Assembly (NCBI GenBank): GCA_036274645.1
Contig: DASUFH010000094.1
Location: forward strand, 1-11,078
Origin: DASUFH01 sp036274645
GTDB lineage: Bacteria > Acidobacteriota > Terriglobia > 20CM-2-55-15
Length of the DNA: 11,078 nt
Reading direction: 5' to 3'
The position numbers were made by a program, and so were the translations under genes. The notes under the pieces were generated by a model. The model was not told where the DNA came from, made no database searches, and worked only from the letters and a program-made list of their open reading frames with translations. Below are positions 4,545-11,078 of this stretch, piece by piece. Each line of letters starts with the position of its first letter. Position 1 is the first letter of the stretch.

Positions 4545-6998
4545 ATGATGATGTCCACGATTGCGGCTGCGGCATCGCGTCTGAAACGCTACGGGCCGTT
4601 CCTGTTTTTAGCCGCCGCTGAACTGATCTGGTGCGTGTATCTGACGGTATCGCGCAGGATTCCCGCCGGGCATGACGGCTTCCAGTATTTCTATCTGAAG
4701 TACTACTTCTTCAACGACTTTGTTCGAAACGGCGAGCTTTCGCAGTGGATGCCGTACATGACCCACGGCTCGCCGAGCGCGTGGTGGTACGCGGTTCAGG
4801 GCGGAATTTTCGATTCCGCCGTGATGCTCCTGTCGCGTCTGTTTCGATTCCGGCAGTTTCTGCCGATCTTTTACTTCCTCCTTTTTCTCGAGCGGCTGAC
4901 ACTGCTGGCGGGAACCTGGCTGCTCGCTTCGGAACATTTCCGGACGCGGGCGGCGGTATTTGCCGTCAGCGCCGCTGTCGCAACCACGAGCATCTGGTAC
5001 ACCCAGCCATGGTGGAATTTTCACGCCTTCGTGGCCCTGCCCATGTTGCTGTTTCTCATGCGCCGCAGCATCGTGGATTTCCGCTGGCGATGGCTGGTCG
5101 GCCTGTGCCTGCTGTTCTTTCTTCAGACTTTTGGCAACCTTGCCTACTACCTGCCGATGACGGCCCTCGTCGTTTTTTTCTACGCCTGCCTGACGCTCAC
5201 GCGACGGCCCGCGCGGTCGGCGTTGTGGGCCCGCCTGCGATTCAGTTTCGCCGGGCTGGCGCTATGCGGCCTCATCGGAGCGGCTCTTGGGGTGGAGATG
5301 TTCTGGCTGCGGGGCGCGAGTTCCGATATCCAGTTCATCGGCAGCGCGCGCGAAGCGGACGGCCGGGTGGCGCTCGTGACGTTTCTGACCTATGCCGGCT
5401 ACACGGACCTGCGCGGATGGAACCAGTTCTTCACGTCACTCACCCCACATCTGGACTTCACGCTGTTCGGCGGGTTCCTGATCGCCGGTCTGACCGTGAT
5501 CACGATCGGTTCGGGAAAGATGACGGGCGCGCAAAAGATGTTTGCGAGCCTTGCGCTGGGAGCGCTGCTGGTTGCGACCGCGAGTCCCGTGGCCACCGTC
5601 GTGTATTACCTCTGGCCGATGGCAAAATACTTCCGGCATCTCGCCCTGTTGTCGCCTGTGGCCAAGGTATTCGCGATCCTTCTGGCCGGCGCGACCCTCG
5701 ACCGCCTTATCTACAGGCCCTACCCCTTCTTTCAGTGGGGACGCGCGCTGCTGCTGACCCTCACGACATGGGCATGGATTGGCCTGCTCATCTACTTTGC
5801 CGTCAAGAGCGGCAAACTCGGCATCTTCTTCGAAGCGATGGGCCCGGGAGGACTGCCGGCGCATACCGCCTATAACGTTCCCCACTCACGCCTGTATCTC
5901 GACGCCGCGTTTATTCTGCTGGCATGGCTGTCGATCCTGACACTGATCTTTGTCGGGCGCTTCGGTCTCAAGACGCGAAATATCGTGGCCTGGGCGGCGG
6001 TCGTCCTGCTCTTTGCCGACGTCTCCATTTACGGGTTTTACGAAATGAGGCTGCGGACGGTCGCGATGGCCCGGGAAGAATCGGCCCTCTTCCGATTTAC
6101 TCCACTGCCCTACTTCGCGCAGCGAATGGAGTCGCCGGATTCCGAGGGAAACAAACGCCTCCCCATCTTCGCCCCAAGCCTCGGACCCATGGTCGGCGAA
6201 CGCTATTGGTCACAGGATCTGCTCTGGATGGTGGACGCGTATCGAACGGCCGGTCGAACCGTCTTCTGGTCGACTGCCGTGGATTCACTCTTCCGCGAGC
6301 GACTGGGAAACGACCTGTCGAAGTATGTCGAACCGGGATCGCCTCTGCACCCGCCCGATTCGGACAGGGTTCTTTCCAGACTGGGAGGGTTTAGCGAACC
6401 GAAAATCCGGTTCGCGCCGGCGGCAATTCTCTGTCCCGATGTTCCGCAGGCGGGAGAACTCATCCGGAACGCGGCCTACGACGCCCGGACACCGGTGCTG
6501 ATCAGCGCCGACAGGGCGTCACTGCCGGGGGCCCGGGAATGCAACGAGGCGTCGCTCGTCGGCGCCGGCCCCATGACTGCAAACGTCTCGGCCCGCATTA
6601 TCCGATTCACATCGAACCTCGCCGAGTTTGACGTCGACAACCCGACCGCGGCGCCGGTCATCATGACGTACAGTGACGGCTGGAACGACGGTTGGGAGGC
6701 GCGGGTGAATGGGGAGCGCTCGCCCGTGTTCCGGTCGGACCTGGCTTACAAGGCGGTCGTCGCGCCCCCGGGCAGGAGCCGAATCGTGTTTCAATACATC
6801 GACTGGAAGCAACGCCTGGTTTTCGGAGCGCAGAGCGCCGGCATTGCGGCGTTTCTCGGACTTCTGGTCTGGATTATCCGTTGGAAAATCGTTCGCCCCC
6901 TGGACCCTGGGGAACCGGCAGGCGACTCGTCCCGGCAGGGCTATCCGTTGGAGGAAAGTTCAACCTTGGCTCGCGGACGAACCAACAGTCCCGCCTGA
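4545..6998 (+). CDS. YfhO-like polytopic membrane protein, probable GT-C-type glycosyltransferase
   Basis: An 817-residue protein with about 13-14 predicted membrane spans: one near 17-36, many between 104 and 497, and a last one near 758-778. Loop 1 carries GHDGFQYFY (His43, Asp44) followed by a Trp-Met-Pro-Tyr and HGSP segment. This matches the D...QY...WNPY...GxP pattern of YfhO (PF09586) and other GT-C-fold proteins, where the loop Asp is the presumed catalytic residue. Residues about 500-757 form an extramembrane domain. Its end, YSDGWNDGWEARVNGE then VVAPPGRSRIVFQY, matches the YfhO C-terminal beta domain. Family members move sugars from lipid carriers onto polymers or proteins at the outer face of the membrane; the substrate here is unknown. 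Three ATG codons stand in a row (4545, 4548, 4551) and no Shine-Dalgarno precedes them, the leader being pyrimidine-rich. The final 58 bp overlap the convergent methyltransferase gene. Confidence 0.75.
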   Translation: MMMSTIAAAASRLKRYGPFLFLAAAELIWCVYLTVSRRIPAGHDGFQYFYLKYYFFNDFVRNGELSQWMPYMTHGSPSAWWYAVQGGIFDSAVMLLSRLFRFRQFLPIFYFLLFLERLTLLAGTWLLASEHFRTRAAVFAVSAAVATTSIWYTQPWWNFHAFVALPMLLFLMRRSIVDFRWRWLVGLCLLFFLQTFGNLAYYLPMTALVVFFYACLTLTRRPARSALWARLRFSFAGLALCGLIGAALGVEMFWLRGASSDIQFIGSAREADGRVALVTFLTYAGYTDLRGWNQFFTSLTPHLDFTLFGGFLIAGLTVITIGSGKMTGAQKMFASLALGALLVATASPVATVVYYLWPMAKYFRHLALLSPVAKVFAILLAGATLDRLIYRPYPFFQWGRALLLTLTTWAWIGLLIYFAVKSGKLGIFFEAMGPGGLPAHTAYNVPHSRLYLDAAFILLAWLSILTLIFVGRFGLKTRNIVAWAAVVLLFADVSIYGFYEMRLRTVAMAREESALFRFTPLPYFAQRMESPDSEGNKRLPIFAPSLGPMVGERYWSQDLLWMVDAYRTAGRTVFWSTAVDSLFRERLGNDLSKYVEPGSPLHPPDSDRVLSRLGGFSEPKIRFAPAAILCPDVPQAGELIRNAAYDARTPVLISADRASLPGARECNEASLVGAGPMTANVSARIIRFTSNLAEFDVDNPTAAPVIMTYSDGWNDGWEARVNGERSPVFRSDLAYKAVVAPPGRSRIVFQYIDWKQRLVFGAQSAGIAAFLGLLVWIIRWKIVRPLDPGEPAGDSSRQGYPLEESSTLARGRTNSPA

Positions 6999-7927
6999 GC
7001 CTTGGTCTTCCACCATTTCAGGTGGATCGGAATCTGAGATCGGGAAAAGGCGGCGGGCAGCGTAACGGGCGCCCAGGAGCCATCCACTGTCTTGCGCATC
7101 GCCCAGAAACCGTTCCAGCTCGACACCTTCGCGCCGAAGAAGTCCCAGACCGCCTTGCTGACACCCGGATGAACAAACTCGCCGCTCTTCGGATCGACAA
7201 CCAGATCCCTCATCACGCGCGACTCGCAATAGTCGCGATCCAGATCCGGCCACTGCGCTTCCAGATCGTCGCCGCAGAGCACTCCGCCTGGCCGCGTCAG
7301 ACCCGCCGCAAGATGCAGGTCGCTCAGCACCGCGGAGTACCCATGGTTGGCATCCACATAGACGATGTCGCACGATTCCGGCGAAACCGAAGAGGCCACC
7401 TCTGAAAACCGGCCCTTCAACGGGCTGATGATGTCGGACAAATGAGCGGCGCGAACGTTATGTTCGAAAAGAGCGAAAACCTTGCCATCCTCGAGCGCCG
7501 CGGCCATGTCGCGCAGGACATCCGGAGTGGCGCTTCCCGCAATGTCTTCCTCGCTGAGGTAATTGCGCCAGGGATCGACGCAAATCACGAGCCCCGGCCG
7601 GTCGTGCCGCTCCCGGATAGCGAGCGCCCACGTGATGGCGCTGGCGCCGGCGTAGCTGCCGACTTCGAGCACTTGAAAACGGTGTGATCGATCCCGGGCA
7701 ATTTCCTGGCAGGCGAGGCTGTACATGTAGAAATGCCGCCGCATGACCCCCTGGCGCGCTCCGAGATGTTCTCCGAAATACACCACCCCGCTCTTCATCG
7801 CGCGCCTGAAGAAAACGGCGCTCAGAGCGCCCCCGGTCAGCCGCCGCAGGATCCGCTCAGCAACAATCTTGGAGAAGTCGAGCGCCCCGTATTTCCGAAC
7901 CAGACCGGCATAAGCCCGTAACGCCAT
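6941..7927 (-). CDS. Class I SAM-dependent methyltransferase (Methyltransf_24 / cephalosporin-hydroxylase-like fold)
   Basis: A 328-residue soluble protein. Motif I is VLEVGSYAGAS (86-96), the SAM-binding glycine loop. The acidic residue for the ribose is Asp118 in ICVDPW. DIVYVDANHGY (187-197) with Asp192 and His195, followed by GGVLCGDD (214-221), is the D-x-x-H-x-Y plus G-G...D pattern of the Methyltransf_24 group, whose members often methylate sugars or small metabolites. About 80 residues precede motif I and about 100 basic or Trp-rich residues follow the core. The ATG at 7925-7927 has no ribosome site, but TATACT ends 8 nt upstream, so the message may be leaderless. The 3' end overlaps the YfhO-like gene antisense. 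The pairing hints at a glycan-modification role, by inference only. The target is unknown. Confidence 0.75.
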   Translation of the reverse strand: MALRAYAGLVRKYGALDFSKIVAERILRRLTGGALSAVFFRRAMKSGVVYFGEHLGARQGVMRRHFYMYSLACQEIARDRSHRFQVLEVGSYAGASAITWALAIRERHDRPGLVICVDPWRNYLSEEDIAGSATPDVLRDMAAALEDGKVFALFEHNVRAAHLSDIISPLKGRFSEVASSVSPESCDIVYVDANHGYSAVLSDLHLAAGLTRPGGVLCGDDLEAQWPDLDRDYCESRVMRDLVVDPKSGEFVHPGVSKAVWDFFGAKVSSWNGFWAMRKTVDGSWAPVTLPAAFSRSQIPIHLKWWKTKAQAGLLVRPRAKVELSSNG

Positions 7928-7935
7928 GGCCGGCG

Positions 7936-7941
7936 AGTATA
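7936..7941 (-). promoter_or_regulatory. Possible -10 box (TATACT) for a leaderless methyltransferase transcript
   Basis: TATACT matches the TATAAT consensus at five of six positions and ends 8 nt before the methyltransferase ATG, so a normal start site would fall at or within 1-2 nt of the ATG. No good -35 hexamer is found at 15-18 nt spacing, which keeps confidence low. Confidence 0.35.
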
Positions 7942-8340
7942 GCCCAGAAATACGCTGTCGTGCGCTCGGGTCCGCGGGTCTGCTGCAGAAAGGGTCAACG
8001 GTCCAAGGTCGGGCAGGAATCGTCGACGGCGCGGACCGAGCGCTTCACCCCGCTCGATCTCATCGAGAATGTAGTCGCGCGCGGCGCGTCCCTGCCGGCG
8101 CCGCGCCAACGCCGCTTTCATCAGCGCATCCAGATCCGTCAGCGGCTTCTGCGCGGGCGCCGGGTATCCAGAGAATCACGCAGGCGAGACCCAACAGAAA
8201 GGATCGTAGAGGCGCTCGACAGGCTATGCCGAAGGAGGTCACCGCTTTCCAACACAAGACCAGACGTTTCGGTTGGCGCCGACCTTACCCGCCCCATGCG
8301 ACCGAGATCTAAAGATGACCTCGGGCTCCGGGTAACGTAA
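7942..8340. other. Intergenic stretch without an intact gene
   Basis: Between the kinase stop and the methyltransferase start about 400 bases carry no intact gene. The middle holds the secreted-protein relic at 8032-8242. Positions 8243-8340, just past the kinase gene, contain only a weak CCGAG/CTCGG pairing and no convincing terminator. Confidence 0.5.
8032..8242 (-). pseudogene. Frameshifted relic of a secreted-protein gene
   Basis: Starting from GTG at 8240-8242 (GGAAAG just upstream), one frame encodes a classical signal peptide, RSFLLGLACVILWIPGARA. In that frame the sequence after about 8155 turns into unlikely protein. A second frame takes over at exactly the cleavage point with AQKPLTDLDALMKAALARR and then RDYILDEIERGEALG, a plausible helical mature N-terminus. 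This second frame is closed by a TGA upstream near 8180, so it cannot be read without a frameshift, probably in the GC run 8152-8165. Resemblance fades after about 8032 and there is no body of the protein before the methyltransferase gene. I recall acidobacterial secreted proteins of unknown function with a similar LDALM...ARR...YILDE start, but cannot confirm it. Sequencing error is an alternative explanation for the shift, not for the missing 3' part. Confidence 0.5.
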
Positions 8341-9705
8341 TCACGCGGCCTTGCTTTCAACCAGCGGAAGCACGATTCGGAATGTCGTCCCCTGCCCCGG
8401 AGTGGACTCGATGGAAACTGATCCGCCACTAACTTCGATGGCCCGTTTTACGATCGAAAGACCCAGACCGGTCCCCTGCCTGGACTGCGCCTGCTTTCCC
8501 CGGAAGAATGGGTCGAATGCCTGACGCGCCTCCCATGGCGACATTCCAATCCCGTTATCGGTTACAACGAACTCGTAAGCGCGGGAAATGACACGACCAC
8601 GAATGTCGATTTCCAGCCGGACATCGGCGCGGCGATATTTGACGGCGTTTTCACCAAGGTTCCAGAAGACCTGGCGAAGGAACCCTTCGTTGCACGCCAC
8701 CAGCGCAGCCTCCACCTCTACGCGAAGCAACCCTCCTACAGCCTCTACGGCCGGCCGCAACTGTTCTTCAGCGGTCGCCGCCGAATTTGCAGCGTTGCAC
8801 TGCGCGATGGCGCCTTCTCCTCGAACACGTGACAGCGTCAGCAGGTCGTCGATCGTGGTTTCCATGCGCTTGACGGCGCGGAGGAGTATCCGGCCGGAAT
8901 CCCCTTCGAATACCTTCGGCGTGGCGAGCAGGAATGCGGCCAGACTGATCGTCGTTAAAGGGCCGCGCAGATCGTGCGCCACCTGGCCGGCGAACGCGTC
9001 GAGATCGCGGTTGCGTTCCTCCAGCAATTCCCTGGCTTGCTCCATATCCCGCTGCCGCTGTCGAAGAAGTTGCGCCACCCATCTTGCCGCCGCCGTGGCC
9101 GACACGCCCCAGACAAGCGCCAGCGCCGCCAGGGTCATGGTTGCGCGCCGGTTCAACGTCCGGATTTGTTCGATCTCCCGGTCCGCGGCAACGCGGGTAA
9201 GACTCACCAGCGACTCGGCGACCCGATCGATACTGTTGAAGTCCGGCTCTGTCGCTTTCATTGCGGCGCGGGCCTGGTCAGGCCGATTTCGCCGCGAGAG
9301 TTCAATAACTCTTTCGGTTTTGGGCCGAACGGCCGCGAGTTTCCGCTCCAGTTCCCGCCACCCTTCGAGTTCGCTCCCGTCAGGACGCCTGCGATATTCC
9401 GCCGCAGCGGCATCCATGCGCGCCGCTGCCTTAACCAACTCGATCTCGATGAGCCGCTTCTCAGCGGGGTTCCTTTCCAGTATGTGCGAGCTCACCAGCA
9501 TCCGTCGCTCAGCGATGTCCTGCCGCAACTGGTGGACACGCGCGATGTCGATCAATGCGTCCTGGGCCACCAGCTGGACCCGGGCCTGGGTCGTCCGCAT
9601 CACGGAGAGGCTGATCGCGGCGGCAAGCATGAAACCGGCAATGATGACGATTAGCAACCATTTCAGTGGCTTTGCTTTTAGCGCCTCGAACAACGCCGAT
9701 ATCAT
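8341..9705 (-). CDS. Membrane sensor histidine kinase with periplasmic helical-bundle sensor domain
   Basis: A 454-residue two-component kinase. It has membrane spans at about 15-35 and 190-209 enclosing a roughly 150-residue, all-helical, charged periplasmic region that fits a four-helix-bundle (4HB_MCP-like) sensor. A short coiled linker (about 212-236) follows the second span and no clear HAMP domain is seen. The catalytic core has the H-box AGQVAHDLRGPLTTI with phospho-acceptor His244, N-box FWNLGENAVKY (Asn353), G1 DNGIG (383-387), F-box FDPFF (397-401) and G2 GTGLGLSIVK (411-420), so it appears fully active. The ATG (9703-9705) has GGGAG 8 nt upstream. It is the third gene of a leftward response regulator/kinase/kinase operon, 144 nt after the previous kinase. 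Its partner is probably the response regulator at the right edge. The signal is unknown. Confidence 0.88.
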   Translation of the reverse strand: MISALFEALKAKPLKWLLIVIIAGFMLAAAISLSVMRTTQARVQLVAQDALIDIARVHQLRQDIAERRMLVSSHILERNPAEKRLIEIELVKAAARMDAAAAEYRRRPDGSELEGWRELERKLAAVRPKTERVIELSRRNRPDQARAAMKATEPDFNSIDRVAESLVSLTRVAADREIEQIRTLNRRATMTLAALALVWGVSATAAARWVAQLLRQRQRDMEQARELLEERNRDLDAFAGQVAHDLRGPLTTISLAAFLLATPKVFEGDSGRILLRAVKRMETTIDDLLTLSRVRGEGAIAQCNAANSAATAEEQLRPAVEAVGGLLRVEVEAALVACNEGFLRQVFWNLGENAVKYRRADVRLEIDIRGRVISRAYEFVVTDNGIGMSPWEARQAFDPFFRGKQAQSRQGTGLGLSIVKRAIEVSGGSVSIESTPGQGTTFRIVLPLVESKAA

Positions 9706-9849
9706 TGCGCGGCTCCCATCGTTTACGGCTCAATGTGCCACCGCAGGATCGGATCGACCATTTCCAGCGCCGTCTTGATGGACTCAGCGCTCTCCATGCG
9801 CCCGTTCACAGACCGTCGATGCCTGCAGGAATTGGCAAAATGGCGCCGC
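9706..9849. other. Inter-kinase spacer with a possible small leftward ORF at 9723-9797
   Basis: The 144-nt gap between the two kinases contains an ATG-started 24-codon frame (MESAESIKTALEMVDPIL, ending HIEP, TAA at 9723-9725). It stops 17 nt before the next kinase. The peptide looks protein-like but has no convincing ribosome site, so it may be a small coupled peptide, a remnant of a lost gene, or chance. No promoter or terminator is clear here. Confidence 0.25.
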
Positions 9850-10968
9850 TCAGGCGGGTTTCTTAGCGGAAGATGGCCCCGGCAGCGTGAAATAAAAACA
9901 GCTTCCATGACCCACCTCGCTCGTGACCTTCAGCGTTCCACCTTGAGCCTCCACCAGCCCCTTCGCGATGGCGAGCCCCAGCCCGGTCCCCTTGTACGCC
10001 GTATCTTTGGCCTGCCAAAAGCGGTCAAACACGTATGGGAGACAGTCCTGCGGAACTCCTCGTCCGGTGTCCACCACACTGATTTCGACCTGATCGGCTC
10101 TTCTCCGGGCAGAAACAAGAACTTTCCCGCCTGCGTCTGTGAACTTGATCGCATTGCTCAACAGATTGGCAAGAACCTGCGCTGTCCGATTACGGTCACA
10201 AAACGCCATTGTTTCCGACGGAAACTCCGTGATGCGAAGGTCCACGGATTTATCCACGGCCATTGGAGCAGACGAGGCGACGACTTCCTGCGCGATCTCG
10301 ATAAGAGAGCAGTCCGACGGAGCCAGCTTCAACGCACGCCCTTCGAGTTGGGCGAGATCGAGCAGATCCGAAACTAAAGCGCTCATCCGCTGGATCGACA
10401 GAGGCAACTTCTCAACCAAATTCACCACCTGTTCGTTTTCCGGAACTCGTGGAATCAGGCGTTGGATCAGGGCCGTCCCGGTTTGCAATGCGGTGATCGG
10501 GTTTTTCAGTTCGTGAGAGATCACTGCAACCATTTCATCTCGATCTCGAACAGCCGTCTCAGCTACGCGAACGGCTGAATCGCTCCTCTGAAATGCCATC
10601 CTGAGAGACGAGACCAGGAGTCCGACCAACGCAGCGGTCAGCGTTACAAGAAAGTAGCGCTCCTTGGCTTCACTGGTAGCCAAAGCCTGCCCGATGGGGG
10701 GAATAAAAAAGTAGTCGATGGCGGCGCCTAAAAGCAATGTGTATAAGAAACCGAGTCCCGCTCCGCCGCAAAGCGCCATCAATATGGCGTCGATGATCGT
10801 GACAACCGGGATCTGGGAGGCATGAGTACCCTGCAACGCATAAACGGTCAGAAAACCGAGAGCAGCCAGAATGGACACTCCAAGAAGACGCGCCCCAAAA
10901 GATTCCGTGAGTTTGAAGAATCGTTCCCATACTCGCCAAATGCAATGCTGGAACCTGTTTGAACTCAT
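9850..10968 (-). CDS. Sensor histidine kinase with KdpD-type DUF4118 membrane domain
   Basis: A 372-residue kinase. Residues about 28-122 are a compact four-helix membrane domain with the DUF4118 hallmark DYFFIPP (85-91), as in the membrane part of KdpD, but without the KdpD N-terminal and USP domains. The kinase core follows a short linker: H-box VISHELKNPITAL with His152, N-box LANLLSNAIKFT (Asn272), G1 VVDTGRG (Asp300), F-box FDRFW (314-318) and G2 GTGLGLAIAKG (327-337). All key residues are present. The ATG at 10966-10968 is preferred over an in-frame start at 11016, because it has a GGGGGG ribosome site 6 nt upstream and the longer version would overlap the response regulator gene. It starts 23 nt after that gene's stop and is surely co-transcribed with it. 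KdpD relatives sense ions or turgor, but this shortened form need not. Confidence 0.9.
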   Translation of the reverse strand: MSSNRFQHCIWRVWERFFKLTESFGARLLGVSILAALGFLTVYALQGTHASQIPVVTIIDAILMALCGGAGLGFLYTLLLGAAIDYFFIPPIGQALATSEAKERYFLVTLTAALVGLLVSSLRMAFQRSDSAVRVAETAVRDRDEMVAVISHELKNPITALQTGTALIQRLIPRVPENEQVVNLVEKLPLSIQRMSALVSDLLDLAQLEGRALKLAPSDCSLIEIAQEVVASSAPMAVDKSVDLRITEFPSETMAFCDRNRTAQVLANLLSNAIKFTDAGGKVLVSARRRADQVEISVVDTGRGVPQDCLPYVFDRFWQAKDTAYKGTGLGLAIAKGLVEAQGGTLKVTSEVGHGSCFYFTLPGPSSAKKPA

Positions 10969-10974
10969 TCGTTG

Positions 10975-10981
10975 CCCCCCT
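10975..10981 (-). promoter_or_regulatory. Shine-Dalgarno (AGGGGGG) of the DUF4118 kinase gene
   Basis: The purine run lies 6 nt before the ATG at 10966-10968, within the 23-nt gap after the response regulator stop. It decides the start in favour of the shorter 372-residue kinase. Confidence 0.6.
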
Positions 10982-10991
10982 GAAACGGAGG

Positions 10992-11078
10992 TCACGCCCG
11001 TTCTGATGGGCCGCAATAGCGCTGGACGAGGTCCAGGAGACGGTTGAAATCGACCGGCTTGGGAATGAAGGCGTCGAC
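10992..11078 (-). CDS. Response regulator receiver domain, C-terminal fragment (5' part beyond window)
   Basis: The last 28 codons of a leftward gene that enters from the right edge and stops at TGA (10992-10994). The sequence DAFIPKPVDFNRLLDLV is the end of a CheY-like receiver: the Lys of IPKP is the conserved phospho-switch lysine, followed by the cis-Pro and helix 5. Only seven residues follow the helix, so there is no C-terminal output domain on this side. It could be a stand-alone CheY/Spo0F-type regulator, or a receiver at the end of a longer protein such as a hybrid kinase. It lies 23 nt upstream of the DUF4118 kinase and is probably its partner or that of both kinases. Confidence 0.85.
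   Translation of the reverse strand, partial: VDAFIPKPVDFNRLLDLVQRYCGPSERA

Noticed and set aside
8298..8330. Terminator after the second kinase (CCGAG/CTCGG pairing)
   Set aside because: Only a 5-bp stem with a long loop and no T-run.
10969..11016. Longer start for the DUF4118 kinase (16 extra residues)
   Set aside because: It would overlap the response regulator coding end, while the downstream ATG has a good ribosome site at proper spacing.

Overview
This is GC-rich bacterial DNA with compact, mostly minus-strand gene clusters. The mix of secreted pectin-degrading enzymes with Ig-like domains, a YfhO-type membrane protein and a decayed secreted-protein gene recalls soil Acidobacteriota (Bryobacterales/Solibacter-like or Vicinamibacteria). 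That placement rests on gene style and memory only and is held at modest confidence. No rRNA, tRNA, CRISPR array, transposase or phage gene is visible.

Layout, left to right. (1) Positions 1-538: the possible 3' end of a plus-strand gene stopping at 83-85, a strong hairpin/terminator at 80-117, then a gene-free stretch rich in inverted repeats (266-287, 291-332, 445-476, 475-498). (2) Positions 539-4208, minus strand: a pectin-utilisation cluster transcribed CE8 pectinesterase, then GH28 polygalacturonase (9-nt gap, ribosome site overlapping the upstream stop), then a secreted Gly/Arg/Phe-rich low-complexity protein. The esterase would remove methyl groups from pectin and the GH28 would cut or trim the demethylated polygalacturonate. 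The glycine-rich protein has no known role. (3) Positions 4209-4544: a divergent intergenic region. (4) Positions 4545-6998, plus strand: an 817-residue YfhO/GT-C-like polytopic membrane protein, probably cell-surface glycosylation or polymer assembly. (5) Positions 6941-7927, minus strand: a class I SAM-dependent methyltransferase (Methyltransf_24-like) whose 3' end overlaps the YfhO-like gene tail-to-tail by 58 bp. (6) Positions 7928-8340: no intact gene, but the remains of a secreted-protein gene with a signal peptide in one frame and the mature N-terminus in another. (7) Positions 8341-11078, minus strand: a signalling operon transcribed response regulator (only its last 28 residues in the window), then a KdpD/DUF4118-type histidine kinase, then a second histidine kinase with a periplasmic helical sensor domain.

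Overall the window is mainly recognisable families. The parts most worth a second look are the divergent active-site signature of the pectinesterase, the secreted RGG-type protein in the pectin cluster, the frameshifted gene relic, the two kinases behind one response regulator, and the hairpin-rich, possibly dispersed repeat near the left edge.
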